Part shown: in pieces, positions 8,461 to 15,540 of the stretch
Numbering within the stretch: position 1 is the first letter of the stretch
Layout: each line of letters starts with the position of its first letter
Made by a program: the position numbers and the translations under genes
DNA from: Loktanella fryxellensis
Lineage (GTDB): Bacteria > Pseudomonadota > Alphaproteobacteria > Rhodobacterales > Rhodobacteraceae
Length of the DNA: 64,000 nucleotides
NCBI RefSeq assembly: GCF_900110065.1
Contig: NZ_FOCI01000007.1
Coordinates: forward strand, 62,001 to 126,000
Direction of reading: 5' to 3'
The notes under the pieces: model-generated
What the model saw: the letters and a program-made list of their open reading frames with translations, nothing else
Databases searched by the model: none
Told to the model about the DNA's origin: nothing

Positions 8461-8476
8461 TCAACCGGATGGTTGA
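8461..8476 (-). promoter_or_regulatory. Palindromic operator of the ArsR gene
   Basis: Perfect dyad TCAACC-GGAT-GGTTGA, 32 bases before the ArsR start. It has the layout of operators of SdpR-type ArsR autorepressors (CAACC-N4-GGTTG). Autoregulation is inferred from position and symmetry. Confidence 0.6.
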
Positions 8477-8578
8477 ATGACACGGCCCTTGTTTTCAAGG
8501 GTCTGGCGCAGGGCACGTGTTGGCCGGATGGGGTCAAAACCATTTAGAATCAACAATTTGTCTTGATATCGGGCCGGG

Positions 8579-8607
8579 TTGACTCGGACCATGCTGCCGC
8601 ATAGACC
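8579..8607 (+). promoter_or_regulatory. Candidate sigma-70 promoter of the F0 operon
   Basis: TTGACT (8579-8584), 17-base spacer, TAGACC (8602-8607), 31 bases before the atpI start. It lies in the intergenic space between the divergent ArsR gene and atpI. Confidence 0.45.
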
Positions 8608-8638
8608 GCACACAGTAATTTGACGGGACCCAGCCTGC

Positions 8639-8998
8639 GTGACAGACCGCCCCGAGCCAGACGATCCCGCCCAGCGCCTCAAGGCGCTGGAGGAGAAGCT
8701 GGCGGCACGGCGCAAGACGACACAAGGCGAGGTTCTGCAGGGCGGTCACTATCAGGGTCAGCTGGCCTGGCGGATGGTGATCGAACTGGTGGCCGGTCTG
8801 GGGATCGGTTTCGGCATCGGTTACGGTCTGGATCGTCTGTTCGGGACGCTTCCGATCTTTATGGTGATTTTCGTCCTGCTGGGTTTCGTGGCGGGGATCA
8901 AGACGGTCATCCGGTCGGCCGAAGAAGTGCAGAAAAGACAACTTGCAGACCAGATGGGGACTGCAACCAGGAACGAGGGTGACACACGTGGCGACTGA
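8639..8998 (+). CDS. atpI: ATP synthase subunit I (AtpI)
   Basis: Small membrane protein that precedes F0 genes and assists assembly of the c ring. The 119-residue product has a charged cytoplasmic N-terminus of about 45 residues, two transmembrane helices (around [19 protein letters not shown] and [14 protein letters not shown]) and a short polar tail, the layout of the AtpI/AtpR family. It starts with GTG at 8639 because no ATG gives a full-length product. It is the first gene of atpI-atpB-atpE-atpF'-atpF, and its end overlaps the atpB start by 11 bases. Confidence 0.85.
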   Translation: MTDRPEPDDPAQRLKALEEKLAARRKTTQGEVLQGGHYQGQLAWRMVIELVAGLGIGFGIGYGLDRLFGTLPIFMVIFVLLGFVAGIKTVIRSAEEVQKRQLADQMGTATRNEGDTRGD

Positions 8999-9890
8999 AA
9001 CGACCCAGCTGTTGGCGCAAGCCACCGACGCCACGCCCGATGTGATGGCAATCCCTGATGGTACCGTCGTCACCGAGGGTGGCGACGTCGTCCATTCTGC
9101 TGCGGCGCCCTACGACGCGGCGGCCGATGCGGGCGGTTTGTCGTTCTATCCGCTCGATCAGTTCATCGTGCGTCCGATTTTTGGCCCGGGCGGCGTGTTC
9201 GATCCGGCGTCCCCCGTTCCAGAGATTCATTGGTACACACCGACCAATGTGACGCTGTGGCTTGCCCTCGCTGTTCTGTCCATCACGCTCTTGTTCGTCG
9301 TCGGCAGCCGTGGCCGCGCCACGATCCCAAGCCGCACCCAATCCATAGGAGAGCTGTTCTACGGCTTTACCTACAAGATGGTCGAGGACATCTGCGGCAA
9401 GGAGGGACTGCGTTATTTCCCCTACGTAATGACGCTGTTCATGTTCATTCTGTTCGCCAACTTCCTGGGCCTGTTGCCCATGTCGTTCGCCACCACCAGC
9501 CACATTGCCGTCACTGGCGTGCTTGGCTTTGGGGTGTTCGCAGGGATCACCGTTCTGGGTTTCGTGCTGAACGGCCCGAAGTTCCTGAAACTGTTCTGGA
9601 TGACCGAAGCGCCGCTGATGTTGCGGCCGATCATTGCCGTGATCGAGCTGATCTCGTATTTTGTGCGGCCTGTCAGCCACTCCGTGCGTCTGGCGGGCAA
9701 CATCACCGCCGGTCACGCCGTGATGAAGGTGTTCGCCACATTCGGCGCGATAGCGGTGGTCAGCCCCGTATCGGTCCTCGCGATCACCGCGATCTATGGA
9801 CTTGAGGTGCTCGTCTGCGCCATTCAGGCCTACGTCTTTGCCATTCTGACCTGCGTGTACCTCAAGGACGCGCTTCACCCCGCCCACTAG
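8988..9890 (+). CDS. atpB: ATP synthase F0 subunit a (AtpB)
   Basis: Forms the proton half-channels against the c ring. The essential arginine lies in [14 protein letters not shown], and the C-terminus ends in [13 protein letters not shown], both highly conserved. I use GTG at 8988, which follows a GAGGGT site by a suitable distance; an in-frame GTG at 8979 is also possible. The 300-residue product is about 50 residues longer than typical alphaproteobacterial AtpB. It has an Asp/Ala/Val-rich extension before the usual FYPLDQFIV start and a short insert ([11 protein letters not shown]) before HWYTPTN. No downstream start removes the extension. Confidence 0.93.
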   Translation: MATETTQLLAQATDATPDVMAIPDGTVVTEGGDVVHSAAAPYDAAADAGGLSFYPLDQFIVRPIFGPGGVFDPASPVPEIHWYTPTNVTLWLALAVLSITLLFVVGSRGRATIPSRTQSIGELFYGFTYKMVEDICGKEGLRYFPYVMTLFMFILFANFLGLLPMSFATTSHIAVTGVLGFGVFAGITVLGFVLNGPKFLKLFWMTEAPLMLRPIIAVIELISYFVRPVSHSVRLAGNITAGHAVMKVFATFGAIAVVSPVSVLAITAIYGLEVLVCAIQAYVFAILTCVYLKDALHPAH

Positions 9891-9945
9891 GGCGCAGGTC
9901 CGATCACGAACCACCACCGCAATTCCATTGTAAGGAGAAAAGATC

Positions 9946-10182
9946 ATGGAAGGCGATATCGCAAGCATGGGCCAGTTCCTCGGTGCCGGCCTCGCAGCTG
10001 TCGGCACGGGCCTCGCAGCACTGGGCGTCGGCAACGTGGCCGCCACGTATCTGGCCGGCGCGCTGCGCAACCCCTCGGCTGCCGCATCCCAGACCGCCAC
10101 GCTGTTCATCGGCCTCGCATTCGCAGAAGCACTGGGGATCTTCTCGTTCCTCATCGCCCTGCTGCTGATGTTCGCGGCCTAA
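9946..10182 (+). CDS. atpE: ATP synthase F0 subunit c (AtpE)
   Basis: Proton-carrying ring subunit of 78 residues: two transmembrane helices joined by the polar loop Arg41-Asn42-Pro43. The proton-binding carboxylate is Glu61 in [11 protein letters not shown]. The first helix carries the small-residue packing pattern [18 protein letters not shown]. There is no sodium-binding signature next to Glu61, so proton coupling is expected. A strong AAGGAG site, 55 bases after atpB, fits the high stoichiometry needed for the ring. Confidence 0.96.
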   Translation: MEGDIASMGQFLGAGLAAVGTGLAALGVGNVAATYLAGALRNPSAAASQTATLFIGLAFAEALGIFSFLIALLLMFAA

Positions 10183-10270
10183 GTCGCAGCCACAACATCC
10201 TTACGACTTTCCGATGCGGGCTTGATGTCCGCATCGGAGGGTTGCACCACAAGCGAACCGAGGAGCAGAA

Positions 10271-10795
10271 ATGGCTACCGAAACCGTTGCCGGACAAGAA
10301 GCGTCAGGCGGAATTCCGCAACTCGATTTATCGTCATTTCCGAACCAGATCTTCTGGCTGCTGGTCGCGCTTGTCGCGATCTACCTCGTCCTGTCCCGTA
10401 TCGCCCTGCCGCGCATCAGCGGCGTGCTGGCGGAACGTGCTGGCACCATTTCCAACGATCTAGCCGCAGCCGAAGAGATGAAGCTGCGCGCCACCGCCGC
10501 AGAGGTCGCCTATGAAAAGGCGCTGGCCGACGCGCGCACCGAATCGAACCGCATCGGCGAACAGGCCCGCGTGGCGGCGCAAGCCGACCTCGACGCGGCC
10601 ATTGCCGACGCCGACCGCACCATCGCCGCGCAGACCGCAAAGGCCGAAGCGAGCATCGCCGAAATCCGCGCGAGTGCCGCCGACAACGTGGCCATCGTCG
10701 CCAAGGATGTGGCACAGGCGCTGGTCACAGCCATGGGTGCGACTGCCGATCAGTCCATGATCGACGCCGCCGTCACCGACCGGATGAAAGGGTAA
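10271..10795 (+). CDS. atpF': ATP synthase F0 subunit b'
   Basis: One of two non-identical peripheral-stalk subunits, characteristic of phototrophic and other alphaproteobacteria. The 174-residue product has a polar N-terminus, one transmembrane helix (IFWLLVALVAIYLVLSRIALP, about residues 27-47) and a long charged Ala-rich coiled coil reaching to the C-terminus. It lies between atpE and atpF, with only three bases separating it from the next gene, so translation is probably coupled. It is b' rather than b because it comes first and has the extended polar N-terminus. Confidence 0.92.
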   Translation: MATETVAGQEASGGIPQLDLSSFPNQIFWLLVALVAIYLVLSRIALPRISGVLAERAGTISNDLAAAEEMKLRATAAEVAYEKALADARTESNRIGEQARVAAQADLDAAIADADRTIAAQTAKAEASIAEIRASAADNVAIVAKDVAQALVTAMGATADQSMIDAAVTDRMKG

Positions 10796-10798
10796 GCC

Positions 10799-11356
10799 AT
10801 GCGTTATCTGTCGATCCCGCTGTTTCTGCTGACCGCGTCGCCTGCCCTTGCCGCGACCGGCCCGTTCATCTCCTTGGCGAATACGAACTTCATCGTGACG
10901 CTGGCGTTCATCGTCTTCGTCGGCATCCTGATGTACATGAAGGTGCCGTCCAAGATCGGTGCCATGCTGGACGCGCGTGCCGACAGCATCCGCGCGGATC
11001 TGGACGAAGCCCGGTCGTTGCGCGAAGAAGCGCAGACGCTTCTGGCCTCTTACGAGCGCAAGCAGCGCGAGATGCTTGAACAGGCCGACCGCATCGTCAC
11101 CAATGCGCGCGCTGACGCCGAGCGGGCTGCACAAACATCCAAGGACGAAATCGCTGCGTCCATCGCCCGTCGTCTTGCCGGTGCCGAAGAGCAGCTGGAA
11201 AGCGCCCGTGCCGCAGCCGTCAAGGACGTGCAGAACCGCGCCGTGACCGTCGCCGTTGCCGCCGCGAAGGACGTGATTGCGCGTCAGATGGATGCGGGGC
11301 GTGCAAGCGCACTGATCGATGAGTCGATCGCGACCGTGAAAGACAAGATTCACTGA
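10799..11356 (+). CDS. atpF: ATP synthase F0 subunit b (AtpF)
   Basis: Peripheral-stalk subunit of 185 residues. It opens with a cleavable-looking hydrophobic segment (LSIPLFLLTASPALA), then a transmembrane helix (NFIVTLAFIVFVGILMYM), then the VPSKIGAMLDARADSIRADLDEAR hinge and a long coiled coil. It is the last gene of the F0 operon. The F1 genes are not here, as is usual in Rhodobacteraceae, where F0 and F1 are separate operons. A strong intrinsic terminator follows within 30 bases. Confidence 0.94.
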   Translation: MRYLSIPLFLLTASPALAATGPFISLANTNFIVTLAFIVFVGILMYMKVPSKIGAMLDARADSIRADLDEARSLREEAQTLLASYERKQREMLEQADRIVTNARADAERAAQTSKDEIAASIARRLAGAEEQLESARAAAVKDVQNRAVTVAVAAAKDVIARQMDAGRASALIDESIATVKDKIH

Positions 11357-11380
11357 CAGCCGCATTTCGTACGGCAACCG

Positions 11381-11417
11381 AAAAGGCCCCGCCGCGGATA
11401 GCGGCGGGGCCTTTTTC
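11381..11417 (+). terminator. Intrinsic terminator of the F0 operon
   Basis: 13-bp perfect stem AAGGCCCCGCCGC / GCGGCGGGGCCTT with a 5-base loop (GGATA) and a following T5 run. Confidence 0.92.
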
Positions 11418-11464
11418 CGTCGTGAGCCAAGGAGACGATCAGGCGCGGTAGCTATCGCTCATGC

Positions 11465-11492
11465 AAAAGGGGCTGCCCTTGCGGACAGCCCC
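11465..11492 (-). terminator. Intrinsic terminator of the OmpA-like gene
   Basis: On the minus strand: GGGGCTGTCC, loop GCAA, GGGCAGCCCC, then TTTT. The stem is almost perfect and carries a GCAA (GNRA-type) loop. It lies 25 bases after the stop of the minus-strand OmpA gene, facing the F0 operon terminator. Confidence 0.88.
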
Positions 11493-11516
11493 CCATGGTG
11501 TGCCCTATGCGGGGGG

Positions 11517-12173
11517 TCAGTTCGGTGTGATGACGATGTCCACGCGACGGTTCTGCTGACGACCCTCGGGCGTCAGGTTGGTCGCGATGGGCTGGTCTTC
11601 GCCACGGCCGATCGACTGGATGCGGTTCGCAGCCACACCGTTGCTGACGAGGACCGACGACACGGCCTGCGCGCGGCGCTGGGACAGGTCGGCGTTGAAG
11701 GCGGCGGCACCCACGTCATCGGTGTGACCGATCACGTTGACGGTCGAGTTTGGGTACTGCTGCAGCGAACGGGCCAGCGTGGACAGGTTTCCGGCTGCGG
11801 CACCCGACACGGTGGTCGAATTCGTGGCGAACAGGATGTCCTGCGGCAGCGACACGACCAGGTTCTGACCGTTGTTCACGACGCCGACGTTGCCGCCCAG
11901 CTGGTTGCGCAGTTCCTGTTCCTGACGGTCCAGCGCGCTGCCGACGGTGGCACCGGTCGCGGCACCAAGGGACGCGCCGATCAGGCCGTTGCGGATCCGC
12001 TCGGACCGGTCGTCGCCGGTTGCAGCACCGGCCAGCGCGCCGAGGCCGGCACCCAGGGCGGCGCCTTGACCTGCCATGCGGTTGTCGTTCGGGCCGCCGG
12101 TGCCGGCGCAGGCCGTGGTCAGGGCCAGCGCTGCGATGGCCAGCGTCAGGTTCGTGCGGGACAGGGTGATCAT
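11517..12173 (-). CDS. OmpA-family lipoprotein with glycine zipper
   Basis: Outer-membrane or periplasmic lipoprotein of 218 residues. A signal peptide ends in an Ala-Leu-Thr-Thr-Ala-Cys lipobox with Cys22 as the acylation site. A glycine-zipper segment (GAALGAGLGALAGAATG) follows. The OmpA peptidoglycan-binding domain fills the C-terminal half (ILFATNSTTVSGA, then VIGHTDDVGAAAFNADLSQRRA and GRGEDQPIATN). The ATG at 12173 has an AAGAAAGAG ribosome site and yields a clean signal peptide; the frame is open 51 bases further up without support. A GGAAC-N17-CGTT motif upstream suggests control by a general-stress sigma factor. Confidence 0.9.
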   Translation of the reverse strand: MITLSRTNLTLAIAALALTTACAGTGGPNDNRMAGQGAALGAGLGALAGAATGDDRSERIRNGLIGASLGAATGATVGSALDRQEQELRNQLGGNVGVVNNGQNLVVSLPQDILFATNSTTVSGAAAGNLSTLARSLQQYPNSTVNVIGHTDDVGAAAFNADLSQRRAQAVSSVLVSNGVAANRIQSIGRGEDQPIATNLTPEGRQQNRRVDIVITPN

Positions 12174-12251
12174 GTTTGACTCTTTCTTGGATGGGCCCGG
12201 CAGAACCGGACGTCTGATGCCCATCTGCCGAAACGTGGAATGATATGCAAT

Positions 12252-12277
12252 AACGCCGCAATGCTACCGCAAGTTCC
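12252..12277 (-). promoter_or_regulatory. EcfG-type general-stress promoter of the OmpA-like lipoprotein
   Basis: On the minus strand, GGAAC (12277-12273), exactly 17 bases, CGTT (12255-12252). This is an exact match to the GGAAC-N16/17-CGTT consensus of EcfG sigma factors. The predicted leader is about 70 bases. Confidence 0.55.
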
Positions 12278-12301
12278 ACGCAATATCACGCCGTCGTGAG
12301 G

Positions 12302-13156
12302 TCAAGGCATCGGCGCAATGGCGCTGTCAGCCGCTACGCGGGCGCTTTCCCACGCCAGAAGGGTGCGTTTCACCGGTAGACCCCAATGATACCCGCCCAG
12401 CGCACCGGATTTCCGCAACGCGCGGTGGCAGGGAATCAGCAAGCTGACCGGATTGCGCCCGACCGCCGTGCCCACTGCCCTGACGGCGCGGTCATGGCCG
12501 ATGGATGTGGCGATGTCGGAATAGGTCGCCACATGACCGCTGGGAATGCGCAACAGCGCCTCCCACACCTTGATCTGGAGGGGTGTGCCCATCATGTGCA
12601 GGCGCGTCTCGCCGATGCCTGCCAAGGCGGCCTGTGTCCATGGCGCGATGGCGTCTGCGTCCATCACGAAGCTTGCCTGCGGCCACCGTCCCGCCAGATC
12701 GGCCCATGCGGCATCGCGCCCCGTATCTGCCGCAAAGGCCAGACCGCACAGACCCCGGTCCGTGGCCATCGCCAGCACGTCACCGAAGGCGCTGGGGAAC
12801 CAACTCGCACGGATCGTCAGCCCCGCCCCGTGTTTCGCATAATCGCCGGGTGTCATCGCCTCCCACCGCAGGAACAGGTCGTGCAGGCGGCTGCTGCCGG
12901 ACAGACCCACCGCCTGTGCGGCGTCCAGAGTGGTGTGACGGTCCCGTAGCAGATCGCGGGCGTGGGTCAGGGTCAGGAACTGCTGATAGCGTTTCGGCGA
13001 CACGCCGACCCACGTGGTAAAGACGCGCTGGACATGTGCCTCGCTCATGCCGATGGCATGCGCCAGATCGGACAGGGGCAGCGGCTGGCCGCCGTGGGCG
13101 TCGATGATGGCGATGGCGCGGGCCATGACGGCGTAATGATAAGACGGCTGTTCCAT
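12302..13156 (-). CDS. AraC-HTH / O6-alkylguanine-DNA alkyltransferase fusion
   Basis: Suicide DNA repair protein that moves alkyl groups from O6-alkylguanine to its own cysteine. The 284 residues contain an AraC-type DNA-binding domain (about 10-105, with MSEAHVQRVFTTWVGVSPKRY) fused to an Ogt/Ada C-terminal domain with the active-site motif LIPCHRAL and GGYHWGLPVKRTLLAWE. It is Ada without the N-terminal zinc domain that repairs methylphosphotriesters, so it has lost the self-activating switch known in E. coli Ada. It is divergent from the endonuclease III gene, and the 78-base gap between them must hold both promoters. Confidence 0.92.
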   Translation of the reverse strand: MEQPSYHYAVMARAIAIIDAHGGQPLPLSDLAHAIGMSEAHVQRVFTTWVGVSPKRYQQFLTLTHARDLLRDRHTTLDAAQAVGLSGSSRLHDLFLRWEAMTPGDYAKHGAGLTIRASWFPSAFGDVLAMATDRGLCGLAFAADTGRDAAWADLAGRWPQASFVMDADAIAPWTQAALAGIGETRLHMMGTPLQIKVWEALLRIPSGHVATYSDIATSIGHDRAVRAVGTAVGRNPVSLLIPCHRALRKSGALGGYHWGLPVKRTLLAWESARVAADSAIAPMP

Positions 13157-13234
13157 GCGCCGACCCTACCGTGCGGACATCCCTGCGGCGACCCGGATCT
13201 TGCGCATCCCGCCTGTGCCGGGGCACAAGGGCGC

Positions 13235-13879
13235 ATGACACCACAGCTCGACTACGCGACGATCCGGCAGATCTTCGACCGCTTTCATGCGGCCGACCCC
13301 GAACCGCAGGGCGAGCTGGAGCATGTGAACGCCTATACGCTGGTCGTGGCCGTCGCCCTGTCGGCGCAGGCGACGGACAAGGGCGTGAACAAGGCGACGC
13401 GCGGCCTGTTCGCCGTGGCCGACACGCCCGAGAAGATGCTGGCTTTGGGGCTGGAGGGTGTCACAGAACACATCCGCACCATCGGCCTGTTCCGCAACAA
13501 GGCGCGGAACGTCATCCGCCTCAGCCAGATCCTTGTCGATCAGTATGGCGGTCAGGTGCCCAATTCGCGTGCCGCGCTGCAATCGCTGCCGGGGGTGGGG
13601 CGCAAGACGGCCAACGTGGTGCTGAACATGTGGTGGGGCTATCCGGCGCAGGCGGTGGACACCCACGTATTCCGGGTCGGCAACCGCACCGGCATAGCAC
13701 CTGGTCGCGATGTCGATGCGGTGGAACGCCGGATCGAGGATCACATCCCCGTCGATTACCAGAACCACGCGCATCATTGGCTGATCCTGCATGGCCGCTA
13801 TACCTGCGTGGCGCGCAAGCCGAAGTGCGCGGAGTGTCTGATCGTCGACCTCTGCGGGTTCGCGGACAAGACGGTCTAG
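13235..13879 (+). CDS. nth: Endonuclease III
   Basis: Bifunctional DNA glycosylase/AP lyase that removes oxidised pyrimidines. The 214-residue product has the helix-hairpin-helix LPGVGRKTANVVLN with the catalytic lysine, the catalytic aspartate in VDTHVFRVGNR, and a C-terminal [4Fe-4S] loop with spacing Cys-X6-Cys-X2-Cys-X5-Cys (CVARKPKCAECLIVDLC). The ATG at 13235 gives the standard length; the open frame further up is antisense to the ogt gene. Its TAG stop shares the CTAG tetranucleotide 13876-13879 with the stop of the convergent gene. Confidence 0.96.
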   Translation: MTPQLDYATIRQIFDRFHAADPEPQGELEHVNAYTLVVAVALSAQATDKGVNKATRGLFAVADTPEKMLALGLEGVTEHIRTIGLFRNKARNVIRLSQILVDQYGGQVPNSRAALQSLPGVGRKTANVVLNMWWGYPAQAVDTHVFRVGNRTGIAPGRDVDAVERRIEDHIPVDYQNHAHHWLILHGRYTCVARKPKCAECLIVDLCGFADKTV

Positions 13880-14571
13880 GCTGTCGCCAACCAAAGCGCA
13901 TCCAGCGCGTCGATGGCGGCGGGATCAAAGCGCGCCTCTTCCTTCCAATATTTACCGCTGGGCACGTAATAGGCCAGCCGCGCCTCCTCGGCCTGCGCTG
14001 CCGCCATGCGCGCCGCGTCCGGTGTGGCGCCTGTCGTCGGCAGCGTGTCGGGCGTGGCGCGGGGGAACACCAGCCGGCTGTCGTCCGCCGACAGATTTAC
14101 GCAGGCGCAGCCCTGTGCCGCCGCCAAGGCCTGCAACCGCGCGGATTTGGCGAACAGGGACCGCAACGTGACGTCGGCGCGCAGCGGGTCCGCCGTGCCG
14201 GTGCCATAGAAATGCGTGGCCCCCGCTGCCGGATAGACCATGTCGCAGCCGATGAACGCCATCACGCTGGGACGCAACGCCCCCAGTGCCCAATATCCCG
14301 CAGTAAAGGCCATGGTGCCCCCGGCATAGACGAAACCGCCGTAGTCGTTCTGCACCGGGACGTAGTCGTCCGCCGTCACGATCCGCTGCGCGCCGGACAG
14401 CACGGGCGGCATCCGGTCGGCGGGAAAGTCCGATGGGTGGATCAGCACATCCCAGTCGTCGCGCACCCGCCACGCGTTGTTGATCGTCACGATCACGTCG
14501 AACGCGTCGCGCGACCAGGGCCGGGCCTGCACCGCGTTGGGACCGGACCCGATGATCAGGACGCGGGTCAT
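13876..14571 (-). CDS. Unrecognised protein with Rossmann-like start, coupled to sulfotransferase
   Basis: 231 residues, not recognised with confidence. The start MTRVLIIGSGPNAVQARPW resembles a nucleotide- or sugar-nucleotide-binding beta-alpha-beta unit. DVLIHPSDFP and MAFIGCDMVYP follow, suggesting an alpha/beta enzyme of the kind seen with glycosyltransferases and surface-glycan loci. The start overlaps the stop of the upstream sulfotransferase gene (ATGA), so the two are one operon and probably act on the same product. The stop shares CTAG with nth. A role in making or finding the acceptor for sulfation is inference only. Confidence 0.75.
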   Translation of the reverse strand: MTRVLIIGSGPNAVQARPWSRDAFDVIVTINNAWRVRDDWDVLIHPSDFPADRMPPVLSGAQRIVTADDYVPVQNDYGGFVYAGGTMAFTAGYWALGALRPSVMAFIGCDMVYPAAGATHFYGTGTADPLRADVTLRSLFAKSARLQALAAAQGCACVNLSADDSRLVFPRATPDTLPTTGATPDAARMAAAQAEEARLAYYVPSGKYWKEEARFDPAAIDALDALWLATA

Positions 14572-15386
14572 TCCCCCAGCTTGGCGTGAACCTCGGCCAG
14601 GTCGATCTGGCCCGTGGGCATCTTGTTGTCCGGGTTGTCAAAGTCGTAGCGGAACAGCTGGAAATCCTTCTTGTAGATCTCGAACATCAGATGCATCGAC
14701 AGGTCGTCGAAATAGTCCGACACCTTGTGTAGGCGTTTCGGCCCGTGCCCTTCGCTTTCGTTGAAGCGGGGGATGGTAGCCAGATCGACCTTGTGGGGTG
14801 TGTCGATGGCCTGCAGCACCTCGCGCATGCCGTCGTTGAAGTCCTCCGTCCAGAAGATCTTGTCGTAGGTGCCGCCGTTCACGATGAAGGTCGAGATGTG
14901 CCCCGACATGGCGGACCAGTGGATGTCGGGCTCCATCGGGCGCCGCCAGCGGATGGTGTCGCGCGCAAACAGCAGAAAGCGGCGGAACGACTTGATCTGG
15001 TCGAACTCGAACCCCGTCTCCGGCTCGCCCACTTCGATCCCGTATTTCTGCACCAGAAGCGGCACGAGGTTACCGCGATAGCGGCGGCCGTTGCGCTGGA
15101 TGCCGCAGATCTTGTCGAAGAAGGACGACAGGATCCGGGTGTAGGGATTGCGCACGCAGGTAAAGGCATAGCTGCGATGGGCATTCACGTTCGCCTCGAT
15201 CAGCGGCTGGCTGGCGTCGATGGCCCATTTGTGCATCCCGCCCTGCGCGTCGTGGATGTCACCGTCAAAGAAGCTGCCGTTGTCGGAATAATACATGATC
15301 TGCCCGATGGTCGAGCAGGCGCATTTGGGCACGACGCGGTACACCATGCTTTCGCTGGTTGTCATCCAAGTGCCGGGAAACCCCAT
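14568..15386 (-). CDS. Sulfotransferase family 2-like protein
   Basis: Probable PAPS-dependent carbohydrate sulfotransferase of 272 residues. The 5'-phosphosulfate loop is seen in YRVVPKCACSTIGQIMYY (about residues 16-33), and the 3'-phosphate motif is FTCVRNPYTRILSSFFDK (about 75-92), as in heparan/chondroitin-type sulfotransferases (PF03567). There is no signal peptide, so it should be cytoplasmic. It is followed by a translationally coupled gene and is divergent from a GT14-like glycosyltransferase, which points to synthesis of a sulfated surface glycan. Confidence 0.82.
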   Translation of the reverse strand: MGFPGTWMTTSESMVYRVVPKCACSTIGQIMYYSDNGSFFDGDIHDAQGGMHKWAIDASQPLIEANVNAHRSYAFTCVRNPYTRILSSFFDKICGIQRNGRRYRGNLVPLLVQKYGIEVGEPETGFEFDQIKSFRRFLLFARDTIRWRRPMEPDIHWSAMSGHISTFIVNGGTYDKIFWTEDFNDGMREVLQAIDTPHKVDLATIPRFNESEGHGPKRLHKVSDYFDDLSMHLMFEIYKKDFQLFRYDFDNPDNKMPTGQIDLAEVHAKLGE

Positions 15387-15540
15387 CGCTGCAACCCTTT
15401 CGCTGCGGTCGGGTCACGCCGCAGGCAACCCTTGTCGTGTCTTAGTGGACCGGGATTCGCAAAGAAACCCTGTATGTCGGATGGCCATTCACGCTATGAC
15501 GACCCTGCACGAGGTTCAACGGGATCAAGACGGCCCTTTT

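Noticed and set aside
8486-8501. CCCTTG-TTTT-CAAGGG hairpin between arsR and atpI as a regulatory RNA
   Set aside because: A 6-bp stem alone is expected by chance in this sequence and no promoter precedes it.
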